A stretch of DNA of 64,000 bases from Martelella mediterranea (GTDB lineage Bacteria > Pseudomonadota > Alphaproteobacteria > Rhizobiales > Rhizobiaceae). Both the position numbers and the translations under genes were made by a program. The DNA lies in assembly GCA_003001975.1 (NCBI GenBank), contig PVUG01000017.1, forward strand, positions 1 to 64,000, read 5' to 3'. Of the stretch, positions 17,748 through 26,127 are shown piece after piece; position 1 is the stretch's first letter, and the number at the start of each line of letters is the position of its first letter. The notes beneath the pieces are model-generated. The model saw only the letters and a program-made list of their open reading frames with translations, ran no database searches and was not told the DNA's origin.

Positions 17748-20542
17748 TATTGTCCCAGCCTTTCCAGGAGCGCGGGAACATGCACCTGATCGGCTTTGTA
17801 GTTGCCGGTCAGCATATACATCACGATATTGACGCCGCTGCGGTAGGCGAACTGGCGCTGGCGCGGGTTTTCCGGCACTGTCGGCAACATCGGTGTCATG
17901 TCGGGATTGGTGGCCCAGGCGCCGGCGAAATCATTGCCGGTGATGATGATCGGCGAAACGCCGTCGCCGCCGCTGGTCACCATATCGGATGTGGCGCCGG
18001 AACGCGCCTCGACCCACAGAGGCGAACCGTCATAGCGGCCGGGAAAATCGGAAAGCAGGTAAAAGGCCCGCGTCAGCACATGGCCTTCGGGCACCGGCTC
18101 AAGCGGCGGTACGTCGATATTGTCGAGGATCGCCCTCAGCCGTGCCGTATTGGCGCTGACGGCACTCTGGCCGAGCGGCGAATACTGGTCGCGCGTATCG
18201 AACAGCACTGTGCCGCCATTGCGCATATAGGCCTCGATCCCGGCAATCGCCTCCTGCGAGGGCATCGGCGCGGAGGCCGAGATCGGCCAGTAGATCAGCG
18301 GGAAAAATGCCAGTTCGTCTTCCGCGGGATCGATGCCGACGGGATCGCCCGGCTCCAGTGCCGTGCGATAGGAGATGTAGTCGGACAGACCCTTCAACCC
18401 GCGTTCCGAGATGCGGTCGACCTCTTCCTCGCCGGTGACGACATAGGCAAGATGGGTCTCATAAAGCAGGTCGGCGATTTCCGTGTCGCTCATCTGCGCA
18501 TGGGCCTTGCCGGCAAGACCGGGTGCCAAGGGCAGGGCAGCGGCAAGACTTGCTGCGAGGATCAGCGGCAGGGCAGCGCGTCGCGTCTTCAGGCTGGAGA
18601 ATGCGCCGTTCATCGCCAGCATGATCACACCATCGGCGATCAGCAGGATCATGGCCGCCGCGAGCAGCCAGGGTTTGAGGCTGAAGGCGTGGGCATCGCC
18701 GATAGTCTGGAAACGGCTGCCTTCGCCGAGCGCGGCGGTATTCAGTGGTGACAGCGTATCTTGCGGGCCGAAGAGGTTGACGGCGGTAAAGCCGTCTGAC
18801 GAACCGTAAAGCCCGGGCGGGTTTTCCGCTGATGCAATTTGAGGACCACCGTCACCGGCAAGCGGATTGGCGCCGCTGACATTGGCCGAAAGCGTTCCGT
18901 TGGCGACCAGAAGGCGGTAGGGCGGCAGCAGTTGCGCGGAGCCGCCATTACCATCGGCGGCCACACTGGCCTGTGAAAGATTGACGATCCGGCGCAGCAT
19001 TTCGACGAAATAACCGGAGATCGGCAGGTTCGACCAGTTGGGATCGGCGGAGGTGTGGAACAGCACCAGACGCCCGTCGCCAAGTGTGTTTTCGGTCACC
19101 AGCGGCGTGCCGTCGGCAAGGCTTGCCCATGTGTGGTCCGCCAAAGTCGGTGCGGGCTCGGCCAGCACCTGCCGCGACACGGTGATGTCATCCGGCACGG
19201 GCAGGCCGTAGAACGGGCTTTCGGCCGGGAAGGGCGCGAGGTTTTGCGGCTCGTTCCAGCTCATGGCCCCGCCAAAGGCGCGCGCACCGGAGCGCAGGCG
19301 CACCGGCAGAAGCGTATCGTCGCCTTCCGAGGATGCCAGGCGCGGCCCGGCAAAACGGATCAGCGTGCCGCCGCCTTCCACCCATTGTTCGAGCAGGGCG
19401 TGGGTTTCCTCGCTCAGCGTTCCGACATCGCTCAGGATAATGACCGACGGTTTCTGCTCGACCAATGCATCGAGCTGTTCGGGCAGTGTGGCTGCGTCGC
19501 TTGAGATCAGATCGGCATAGGGCGCCAGCGCCTGGCGCAGATAATAGGCGGCCGACAGAAGCGGCTGGGCTTCATTCGCCGGGCTTCCCGAAACAAGCGC
19601 GACGCGGCGGCGCTGAAAGCCGTCGTCGAGCAGGTGCACCGCGCCGGCATTGGCCGCGCCGTCAATGGCGACGCGGGCAAAGTCATTGCGAACTTCGAAG
19701 GGCGCGCGGATTTCCGTGGTGGCCGTTGTCGCGCCGGTTTCGAAAACAAGCGGACTTGCCGCAATCACGCGGCCCTGAAGGTCATAGGCATTGATCGTCA
19801 GCTGATCTGCCGGTCCTGCTTCTGCGCGTACGGCCGTAATCCGGCTTGCGGTTGCGCCGTTGTCGACCGCGGTAATGGCTGCAGGGGCCGTATGATCGGT
19901 GGTCATCACCAGAACATCACCGGCACCCGCGCCGTTCAGCATCTCAAGGGCTGCGGTGTCATCCGGTTCGCCAAGCCCGTCTGCCAGAAAGGCGATGGTG
20001 CCGGGGGCGGTGCCGTCGAGCGCGTCGACAAGTGCGGTTGCGGCCGGCAGGCGGTCGGGGCGGGCGGGCTGCGGTTCGGCTGCCGCGAGCCTTTGCCGGG
20101 CCTCGGTTGCCGAAACCGGGCGCGGATCGCCGGCCGTTTCTGCCGTAAACGCCAGAACCACGGGTTGATCGGCACGGCCCGCCGCCTCGATCAGCGCATC
20201 GGCGGCATCGGTGATGGCGGCCCAGTCTTCCGCGCTTGCCCAGCCATTGTCGATCAAGAGGGCCAGCGGACCGCTCGAGGCAATCTCCGTTCGGTTCGGA
20301 TTGATCACCGGATTGGCGATTGCGAGGATGACGAGCGTGGCAAGCGCCATCCGCAGCAATGTCAGCCACCAGGGGCTTTTGGCCGGCGTTTCGTCGCGCT
20401 TTGCCAGCCGCAGCAGGATGGCAAGCGGCGGAAACACCTCCCGGCGCGGGCGCGGCGGCGTCAGTTTCAGCAGCCACCAGATCGCCGGCAGAACCACGAG
20501 GGCGGCCAGCACGAACGGGCTCAGGAACTCGAAACCACCCAT
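17747..20542 (-). CDS. DUF4159 membrane protein with BatA-like N-terminus
   Basis: 931 residues. The N-terminus (GGFEFLSPFVLAALVVLPAI; second membrane segment near 62-80) matches the double-transmembrane region of BatA-type proteins. A degenerate vWA-like region and an amidotransferase-like region follow, then two membrane segments near 625-680 and the C-terminal DUF4159 domain from about 684 (ISERGLKGLSDYIS, LAFFPLIYWP, GGTVLFDTRDQ). It overlaps the upstream DUF58 gene stop by one base (TGATG) and the downstream gene likewise, so the three are translationally linked. Exact role unknown. Confidence 0.82.
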   Translation of the reverse strand: MGGFEFLSPFVLAALVVLPAIWWLLKLTPPRPRREVFPPLAILLRLAKRDETPAKSPWWLTLLRMALATLVILAIANPVINPNRTEIASSGPLALLIDNGWASAEDWAAITDAADALIEAAGRADQPVVLAFTAETAGDPRPVSATEARQRLAAAEPQPARPDRLPAATALVDALDGTAPGTIAFLADGLGEPDDTAALEMLNGAGAGDVLVMTTDHTAPAAITAVDNGATASRITAVRAEAGPADQLTINAYDLQGRVIAASPLVFETGATTATTEIRAPFEVRNDFARVAIDGAANAGAVHLLDDGFQRRRVALVSGSPANEAQPLLSAAYYLRQALAPYADLISSDAATLPEQLDALVEQKPSVIILSDVGTLSEETHALLEQWVEGGGTLIRFAGPRLASSEGDDTLLPVRLRSGARAFGGAMSWNEPQNLAPFPAESPFYGLPVPDDITVSRQVLAEPAPTLADHTWASLADGTPLVTENTLGDGRLVLFHTSADPNWSNLPISGYFVEMLRRIVNLSQASVAADGNGGSAQLLPPYRLLVANGTLSANVSGANPLAGDGGPQIASAENPPGLYGSSDGFTAVNLFGPQDTLSPLNTAALGEGSRFQTIGDAHAFSLKPWLLAAAMILLIADGVIMLAMNGAFSSLKTRRAALPLILAASLAAALPLAPGLAGKAHAQMSDTEIADLLYETHLAYVVTGEEEVDRISERGLKGLSDYISYRTALEPGDPVGIDPAEDELAFFPLIYWPISASAPMPSQEAIAGIEAYMRNGGTVLFDTRDQYSPLGQSAVSANTARLRAILDNIDVPPLEPVPEGHVLTRAFYLLSDFPGRYDGSPLWVEARSGATSDMVTSGGDGVSPIIITGNDFAGAWATNPDMTPMLPTVPENPRQRQFAYRSGVNIVMYMLTGNYKADQVHVPALLERLGQ

Positions 20543-21450
20543 CAGCGCGGCCCTCCACTGATGCCGGAAAGCCGCATATGCATCGCCGTCAGCGCTTCCG
20601 ATGCGGGCCGATCTGTATGGTGGGTGAAGAAGGTCCAGCCGGAACGCCGGGCGGTATCGGCAATCATGTCGCGTCGGGCCAGATATTGTTCCAGATAAGC
20701 GTTTTTCAGGCTTTCGGCGCGGCCCAGCGTCAGTTCCTGTCCCGTTTCCGGATCGGCAAAGGCGGTGCGGCCGCTATAGGGAAAGCTTTCCTCCGCCGGG
20801 TCGGCGATTTCCGCCAGATGGGCTTTCAGCCCGCGCTCGGAAAGCGGTGCAATCCGGGAAAACAGCGCTTCCGGGGTATCGAGAAAATCGCCGATGATGA
20901 TCATTTCCGACGGGCCGCGCACCATCTGCGTGTCCGGCAGAACCGAAGGTATGTCGGGGGCGGCGGCCAGCAGATGGGCAAGCTTTTCCGCGCCGTTGCG
21001 GTTTGCCACCGGCTCCATCAGGCCCGGATAGCCGACGCGCTCGCCCGAGCGCAGCAGCGTTTCGGCAATGGCAAGCAGCAAAACCAGCGCACGGTGCTCC
21101 TTGGAGACCGAGGCGAGTTCGGAGCGGAAATTCATCGACGGTGTCAGGTCGGCAAAAAGCCAGACGGTGTGGGCCGCCTCCCACTCCATGTCGCGCACAT
21201 AGGTGTGGTCGTCGCGCGCCGAACGCCGCCAGTCGACCTTCATCAGGGACTCTCCGGCGGCATAGGGGCGGAACTGCCAGAAGTTTTCGCCCGGTCCCCG
21301 CCGGCGGCGGCCATGCCAGCCGGCAATCACCGTATTGGCAATGCGGCGTGCCTCGATCAGGCAGTCCGGCAGCAGGGCCGCACGTCTCTTGCCTTCGATG
21401 AGGGCCGAATTGCGGGCGGTTGGCGGTGTCGTTTGTCCAATCGAAGCCAA
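20542..21450 (-). CDS. DUF58 protein, TTG start
   Basis: About 302 residues. The DUF58 signature RPYAAGESLMKVDWRRSARDD is present, with a following vWA-like core (LFADLTPSMNF). DUF58 proteins are encoded with MoxR ATPases and are their presumed clients or partners. I place the start at a TTG (21450), 13 nt after the moxR stop, because it gives L/M-A-S-I-G-Q-T, which resembles the usual rhizobial N-terminus (M-A-S-I-G-R-T). The alternative ATG at 21525 would overlap moxR by 62 nt and add a low-complexity Ser/Pro leader. The gene ends in a one-base overlap with DUF4159. Confidence 0.88.
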   Translation of the reverse strand: MASIGQTTPPTARNSALIEGKRRAALLPDCLIEARRIANTVIAGWHGRRRRGPGENFWQFRPYAAGESLMKVDWRRSARDDHTYVRDMEWEAAHTVWLFADLTPSMNFRSELASVSKEHRALVLLLAIAETLLRSGERVGYPGLMEPVANRNGAEKLAHLLAAAPDIPSVLPDTQMVRGPSEMIIIGDFLDTPEALFSRIAPLSERGLKAHLAEIADPAEESFPYSGRTAFADPETGQELTLGRAESLKNAYLEQYLARRDMIADTARRSGWTFFTHHTDRPASEALTAMHMRLSGISGGPR

Positions 21451-21463
21451 TGGCGGCTGCCTG

Positions 21464-22465
21464 TCAGTTGAGGTCGCGCGCAGCGATGGTGGCGATGACG
21501 TCGGTGACGGTAATGCCTTCGGCACGGGCGGCGAATGTCAGCGCCATGCGATGCTGGAGAACCGGTGCGGCAAGGGCGCGCACATCGTCAACGGAAGGCG
21601 CCAGCCGGCCCTGATAAAGCGCACGGGCGCGCGCCGTCAGCATCAGCGCCTGTCCGGCGCGCGGGCCGGGGCCCCAGGCAACATTGCGGTCGGTCTCCTC
21701 AAAGCCTTCGCCCGGCCGCGCCGCGCGCACAAGCGCCAGGATCGCCTCCAGCACGCTCTCGCTCACCGGCATCTTGCGGATCAGCGATTGTATTTCCATC
21801 AGCCGTTCCGACGTGACCACCGGGCTTGCCGTTTCTTCGGCAGCGCCGGTGGTTTCCAGCAGGATACGGCGTTCGGATGCGGCGTCTGGATAGCCGACAT
21901 TGACCTGCAGCAGAAAACGGTCAAGCTGGGCTTCGGGCAGGGGATAGGTGCCTTCCTGCTCCAGCGGGTTCTGCGTGGCGAGCACGTGAAACGGCCGCGG
22001 CAGGTCGTAATGCTCACCGGCAATGGTGACCGAATATTCCTGCATCGACTGCAGAAGCGCCGACTGCGTTCGCGGCGACGCGCGGTTGATCTCGTCGGCC
22101 ATCAGCAATTGCGCGAAGACCGGTCCCTTGATGAAGCGGAAGGACCGGCGTCCGGTCTCGCTTTCCTCAAGCACTTCGGAACCCAGAATGTCCGACGGCA
22201 TCAGGTCAGGAGTAAACTGGATGCGGTTGCCGGCAAGGCCGAGCACGGTGCCGAGCGTGGTGACCAGCTTGGTCTTGGCAAGACCCGGCACGCCGACCAG
22301 CAATGCGTGGCCGCCGGAGAGAACCGCCAGCAGCACGCTTTCCACAACATTTTCCTGTCCGTAGATGACCTTGGAGACCTCTTCCTTCACTTTCTGAATG
22401 TCTTCAAGCGCCTTTTCTGCCTCTGCCACGATCTCCTGAGCAGCATTCGTGTCAGTCGCATCCAT
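21464..22465 (-). CDS. MoxR-family AAA+ ATPase
   Basis: About 333 residues. Walker A region GGHALLVGVPGLAKTKLV (the G-x-P-G-x-A-K-T variant usual in MoxR), Walker B LLMADEINRASPRTQSALL, sensor ATQNPLEQEGTYPLPEAQLDRF. MoxR ATPases act as chaperones for vWA proteins; here three vWA/DUF58-type proteins follow in the same operon. The start at 22465 has GGAG 8 nt upstream; in-frame ATGs at 22510 and 22531 lack a site. First gene of the four-gene operon, divergent from DUF1285. Confidence 0.93.
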   Translation of the reverse strand: MDATDTNAAQEIVAEAEKALEDIQKVKEEVSKVIYGQENVVESVLLAVLSGGHALLVGVPGLAKTKLVTTLGTVLGLAGNRIQFTPDLMPSDILGSEVLEESETGRRSFRFIKGPVFAQLLMADEINRASPRTQSALLQSMQEYSVTIAGEHYDLPRPFHVLATQNPLEQEGTYPLPEAQLDRFLLQVNVGYPDAASERRILLETTGAAEETASPVVTSERLMEIQSLIRKMPVSESVLEAILALVRAARPGEGFEETDRNVAWGPGPRAGQALMLTARARALYQGRLAPSVDDVRALAAPVLQHRMALTFAARAEGITVTDVIATIAARDLN

Positions 22466-22622
22466 ACACACGTCTCCACGGCCTTGAGCCTGTTCGGGTT
22501 TTGCCAGCATATCGCTGGTTTTGTCTTTCAAAAAGGATAATCACCTGTCGGCGGCTGACAAGCCGGTTTGGAATGACTATTTCGAGAGCAGACAATATTC
22601 CACCCGAAACTGGGACGGAAAG
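22466..22622. promoter_or_regulatory. Divergent promoter region of the moxR and DUF1285 operons
   Basis: 157 nt separating two operons that are conserved neighbours in Rhizobiales. Individual promoter boxes cannot be assigned with confidence. A short palindrome CCAGCATATCGCTGG lies at 22502-22516 and might be an operator. Confidence 0.4.
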
Positions 22623-23237
22623 ATGACGGACCGGACGACATCACTGATAAATGACGCTCAGGGGCTGGCGTCGGCGATTGCGCGCCAGCTTGAGGACGGG
22701 GGCAAGCGCGCGCCCGCACCCGTTGAAAAATGGAACCCGGCCTACTGCGGCGAACTCGATATGGAGATCCGCCGCGACGGCACCTGGTTCTATAACGGCA
22801 CGCCGATCGGCCGCGCTGCTCTTGTGCATCTGTTTTCAACGGTGCTGCGCAGGGACGAGGACGGCGAGACCTATCTGGTCACCCCTGTCGAAAAAATCCG
22901 TATCCGTGTCGAGGATGCGCCCTTTGTCGCCGTGGCCATGGAGGCTTCGGGAAAGGGCGCGCAACAGGTTCTTTCGGTGCGCACCAATATGGGCGATGTG
23001 GTGGAAATCGGCGAGAGCCACCCGTTGCGGTTTGAAATTTCAGGGGAAAACGCCGAACTCAAACCCTATGTGCTGATCCGGGGACGCCTCGAAGCGCTGT
23101 TTTCGCGGGCGCTGACCTATGATCTGGTCGCGCTCGGCGAGGAAGCTGAAATCGACGGCACGGCAATGTTTGCGATACGCTCCGGCGGATTGCTGTTTCC
23201 GGTCATGGAGATGGCGATGCTGGAGAAGAACCTGTGA
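22623..23237 (+). CDS. DUF1285 family protein
   Basis: About 204 residues. Family features are the pair RRDGTWFYNGTPIGRAALVHLF and the strand-rich C-terminal half with TPVEKIRIRVEDAPFVA. Function unknown; structures of relatives show two beta-barrel-like domains. The start at 22623 is chosen because homologous sequence begins shortly after it; the frame also opens at 22521, which would run into the moxR promoter region. It overlaps the nudix gene by 4 nt (GTGA), so the three downstream genes form an operon. Confidence 0.82.
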   Translation: MTDRTTSLINDAQGLASAIARQLEDGGKRAPAPVEKWNPAYCGELDMEIRRDGTWFYNGTPIGRAALVHLFSTVLRRDEDGETYLVTPVEKIRIRVEDAPFVAVAMEASGKGAQQVLSVRTNMGDVVEIGESHPLRFEISGENAELKPYVLIRGRLEALFSRALTYDLVALGEEAEIDGTAMFAIRSGGLLFPVMEMAMLEKNL

Positions 23238-23872
23238 ACGCCATCCGCACGCCCTATGCCGCTGCAAGCTTTCGACAGCGCGCGCTCAGTCAGCGCGGGC
23301 GGCCGGTGGAACAGGCCTGGCGGGATCATGGCGATCACAAGCTCAATCCGGACCTGTTTACCTATATCGAGGACCTCGATATGCGCGCAGCCGCGGTCCT
23401 GATCCCGGTGGTCGATTATGGCGACGAGGCGCGGGTGATCTTCACCCAGCGCACGACCAAGCTTCGCAAGCATTCCGGTCAGATCGCCTTTCCCGGTGGA
23501 TCGATTGACCCGGGGGACCGGTCGCCGGAAGATGCGGCCCTGCGTGAATGCGAGGAGGAGATCGGTCTTGACCGTCGCTTCGTGCAGCCTGTCGCCCGGC
23601 TGCCGGTCTATCTTGCGGGCACCGGTTTCAGGATCACGCCGGTTCTTTCTGTCGTGCGGCCGGGATTTTCGCTGAAGGCGAACCCTGACGAGGTGGACCG
23701 TATTTTCGAGGTGCCGCTGGGCTTCATCATGAACCCGGCCAACCACGGACACGGAAGCGGTGTTCTTGGTGGCCAGACCCGGCATTATTACGAAATCAAT
23801 TACGGCGAATACCGGATCTGGGGCATCACCGCCAGCATCGTCAGAACAATATATGAAAGGCTTTATGCGTGA
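23234..23872 (+). CDS. Nudix hydrolase, CoA pyrophosphatase type
   Basis: 212 residues. The Nudix box starts at GGSIDPGDRSPEDAALRECE and ends EEIGL. The NUDT7/8-like CoA signature precedes it: QRTTKLRKHSGQIAFPGG. This class cleaves CoA or acyl-CoA to phosphopantetheine and ADP. GTG start overlapping the DUF1285 stop (GTGA), with GGAGAAG upstream. It overlaps cca in the same manner. Confidence 0.88.
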   Translation: MNAIRTPYAAASFRQRALSQRGRPVEQAWRDHGDHKLNPDLFTYIEDLDMRAAAVLIPVVDYGDEARVIFTQRTTKLRKHSGQIAFPGGSIDPGDRSPEDAALRECEEEIGLDRRFVQPVARLPVYLAGTGFRITPVLSVVRPGFSLKANPDEVDRIFEVPLGFIMNPANHGHGSGVLGGQTRHYYEINYGEYRIWGITASIVRTIYERLYA

Positions 23873-25134
23873 AAACGGTCAGTGACGCTCCATGGTTCAG
23901 GGAAAGCCGGCTGCAGAAACTTCTCGACGTGCTGAACGACGATGGCGGTGAAACCCGCGTCGTCGGCGGGGCCGTGCGCAATGCGCTGATGGGCATGCCG
24001 GTCGGCGATATCGATGTGGCGACCACGCTCGTGCCGGATGACGTCATCGCGCGGGCGAAAGACGCCGGGATGAAACCGGTGCCGACCGGGATCGAACACG
24101 GCACGGTGACTGTGGTGTGCGAGGGCAAGTCCTTCGAGGTCACCACGCTGCGCGCCGATGTCGAAACCTTCGGTCGTCATGCGACGGTGCGGTTCGGCAC
24201 GGACTGGGCCGAGGATGCCGAGCGGCGCGACCTGACGATCAACGCGCTTTATGCAGACCGCGACGGCACGGTGATCGATCTGGTCGGCGGTCTTGCCGAT
24301 ATCGAAACCGGCACGGTGCGTTTCATCGGCGAGGCGGAAACCCGGATCTCCGAGGACTTCCTTCGGATATTGCGGTTCTTCCGGTTCTTTGCCTGGTATG
24401 GCGGGGGCAGGCCCGATGCAGAAGGGCTGAGGGCGAGCGTGCGCCAGCGTGATGGCCTCAAGACGCTGTCAGCCGAACGGGTCTGGGCGGAAATGAAGAA
24501 GCTGCTTGCCGCGACCGATCCGTCGCGCGCGCTGCTGTGGATGCGCCAGACCGGTGTTTTGACCGTGGTTCTGCCGGAAACGGAAAAATGGGGGATCGAT
24601 GCAGTGCCGGGGCTGATCGATGCCGAGCGCCATTTCGGCTGGGCGCCCGATCCGCTGCTGCGGCTTGCCGCCATGGTGCCGCCCTATGATGTGCGGCTGA
24701 AGGATATGGCGGAACGGCTGAAGTTTTCGAATGCCGAACGCGACCGGATGCTGGCCTTTGCTTCTGCGCCTTCCGTGGAACCCGAAACCTCCAGCGCACG
24801 CTTGCGGAAACTGCTCTATGAGCACGGGCAACCGGGGATGCTGATGCAGCTTAGGCTGGCGCTTGCCTCGGCACGGGCAAAGGCCGCAGACGGCGATCAC
24901 GATGCGATGGCAAAAGCTGCGGGGCTGTCCCGTCTCGCAGAAGAAGCCGCGCATTGGGAAAAGCCGCAATTGCCGATTTCGGGCGGGGATATCGTCACGG
25001 CCGGTGTGCCGGCTGGCCCGGAGGTCGGGAAAATCCTGGCGAGCCTGGAAAAGCAGTGGGTGGAAAGCGATTTCAAGCTTGACCGGGCAGCACTGGCCGC
25101 CCGGCTGGATACGCTGAAATCGGACAGGACATAA
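23869..25134 (+). CDS. cca: CCA tRNA nucleotidyltransferase
   Basis: Adds or repairs the 3' CCA of tRNAs. 421 residues, class II nucleotidyltransferase fold: VVGGAVRNALMG (residues ~32-43), catalytic DIDVAT (~47-52), RRDLTINALYAD and the nucleotide-recognition segment EDFLRILRFFRFFAWYG. GTG start in a 4-nt overlap (GTGA) with the nudix gene. Because CCA enzymes and poly(A) polymerases share this domain, specificity for CCA rests on overall similarity and the conserved rhizobial neighbourhood. The stop codon is followed directly by a hairpin and the CAG-TGC motif at 25146. Confidence 0.9.
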   Translation: MKTVSDAPWFRESRLQKLLDVLNDDGGETRVVGGAVRNALMGMPVGDIDVATTLVPDDVIARAKDAGMKPVPTGIEHGTVTVVCEGKSFEVTTLRADVETFGRHATVRFGTDWAEDAERRDLTINALYADRDGTVIDLVGGLADIETGTVRFIGEAETRISEDFLRILRFFRFFAWYGGGRPDAEGLRASVRQRDGLKTLSAERVWAEMKKLLAATDPSRALLWMRQTGVLTVVLPETEKWGIDAVPGLIDAERHFGWAPDPLLRLAAMVPPYDVRLKDMAERLKFSNAERDRMLAFASAPSVEPETSSARLRKLLYEHGQPGMLMQLRLALASARAKAADGDHDAMAKAAGLSRLAEEAAHWEKPQLPISGGDIVTAGVPAGPEVGKILASLEKQWVESDFKLDRAALAARLDTLKSDRT

Positions 25135-25181
25135 GGCCTCAGGCCCAGTTTACTGACAAAGGTTCTTCCCCCACATTCGTC

Positions 25182-25204
25182 ATGCTCGGGCTTGTCCCGA
25201 GCAT
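25182..25204. repeat. Dispersed palindromic repeat unit
   Basis: ATGCTCGGG and CCCGAGCAT arms around CTTGT, preceded by CGTC. Its inverted partner is at 25404-25426. Confidence 0.7.
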
Positions 25205-25265
25205 CTAAACACGCATCAATGCGACAAGCGTTTCGGATGAAAATTTATTTAAATACAACATACTA

Positions 25266-25301
25266 GATCATCGGGCGGTTAATCTGAACCGCCCGATGAT
25301 C
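25266..25301. repeat. Perfect 15-bp inverted repeat
   Basis: Arms 25266-25280 and 25287-25301 (core CATCGGGCGGTT) around AATCTG. It could be an RNA hairpin, but no T-run follows. Confidence 0.75.
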
Positions 25302-25318
25302 CAGCTCTTTGTTTTGAC

Positions 25319-25362
25319 GCATCGGGTTATCGAAAACCGGATTCCACTTTTTCGCCCGATGC
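25319..25362. repeat. RIME-like intergenic repeat unit
   Basis: Outer arms GCATCGGG/CCCGATGC and inner arms CGAAAA/TTTTCG around CCGGATTCCACT. This resembles common rhizobial intergenic mosaic repeats; the family name is from memory of their consensus, not from a search. Confidence 0.6.
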
Positions 25363-25403
25363 TCTAAGAAACGCCAACGCCGCTCGTGCGGAACAGTGGT
25401 TAG

Positions 25404-25426
25404 ATCCTCGGGACAAGCCCGAGGAT
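25404..25426. repeat. Dispersed palindromic repeat unit
   Basis: ATCCTCGGG and CCCGAGGAT arms around ACAAG, followed by GACG; the inverted counterpart of 25182-25204. Confidence 0.7.
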
Positions 25427-25466
25427 GACGCTTCTTAAATGGAGAGGTTTGTCAGCAGCCTGGGCC

Positions 25467-25649
25467 TCAGGCCTTTTCTTCGTCCTTGATCCGTTCCTTG
25501 ATGTTTTCAACCATGTTTTCGCGAATAATACCTTCGCCATGGCTGGTGCGCAGATGCTCAACGGAGCGGCGGATCACTTCAGCTTCGTCTTCTGCGCTTG
25601 TGTGCCAGGTGCAACCGGGCACAAGCGTTCCGCAATCAAAACGTTTCAT
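25467..25649 (-). CDS. DUF1059 family small protein
   Basis: 60 residues beginning MKRFDCGTLVPGCTWHTSAE, the DUF1059 signature with two cysteines (C-x6-C) followed by an amphipathic region (RTSHGEG). Function unknown. The start at 25649 is well supported by AAGGAGGAAACC directly upstream; a longer frame exists but has no site. Its stop codon lies within the GGCCTGAGGCC hairpin that precedes a copy of the 15-nt motif. Confidence 0.85.
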   Translation of the reverse strand: MKRFDCGTLVPGCTWHTSAEDEAEVIRRSVEHLRTSHGEGIIRENMVENIKERIKDEEKA

Positions 25650-25835
25650 GGTTTCCTCCTTTGTTTTCCGTCTTCGGATGAAACGCCGGTGGAGATCAAT
25701 TGTTCGCCAGAAACCGGCGTCGGGAGACATTTTTCCGTGGTTGCCGTCATTCCTGCGGCGGCAAATGCGTGCCGCAAGACTGCGATCAGCGCCCTTTAAT
25801 GGATCAGAGCGCTGATCCGTTCTCGGCATCGGGCC

Positions 25836-26006
25836 TCAATGCTGGGCCCAGGTCTCGAACACCGCAGACGATTCGCACGGCCGGCCATGCCGGTATGCCA
25901 TTTCAGCGGCGTATTTGCTGTCATCGGTGCCCGCTACCTTTTCGGGTCTGGGCTTGTAATTTTCCGGTGATGCCTTGCGTTCTTTATTTCTGACTTCATC
26001 TGCCAT
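25836..26006 (-). CDS. Small hypothetical protein
   Basis: 56 residues, hydrophilic and charged (MADEVRNKERKASPENYKPR at the start, FETWAQH at the end), no membrane segment or signal. I do not recognise a family. The ATG at 26006 has GAGGAG 8-9 nt upstream, which supports translation. It lies upstream of the DUF1059 gene on the same strand and may be co-transcribed. Confidence 0.55.
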   Translation of the reverse strand: MADEVRNKERKASPENYKPRPEKVAGTDDSKYAAEMAYRHGRPCESSAVFETWAQH

Positions 26007-26127
26007 TGTCCTGCTCCTCTCGGACAAGTTGCGCTCCAGGCCTCCTAAGTGACCTGGATATTAAACACCCTACTTGCAAGGTGAACAAGGCGATTCCGGG
26101 ATGAAAAATTAACTATAACGATTTAGA

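Larger units (their letters stand above)
25135..25466. repeat. Composite inverted element A
   Basis: 332 gene-free nt between the cca and DUF1059 stop codons. From both ends inward: GGCCTNAGGCC hairpin and CAG-TGC motif (25135-25160 and 25448-25474, inverted to each other), then palindromes 25182-25204 and 25404-25426 (also inverted), with a long perfect inverted repeat (25266-25301) and a RIME-like unit (25319-25362) in the centre. No protein-coding potential is apparent. Confidence 0.65.

Noticed and set aside
17750-20698. Long plus-strand frames opposite the DUF4159 gene
   Set aside because: Shadow frames; the minus-strand gene has membrane segments, a DUF4159 domain and coupled neighbours.
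25266-25301. Perfect inverted repeat considered as a CRISPR or attachment site
   Set aside because: Single occurrence, no spacer array, no integrase or tRNA gene nearby.
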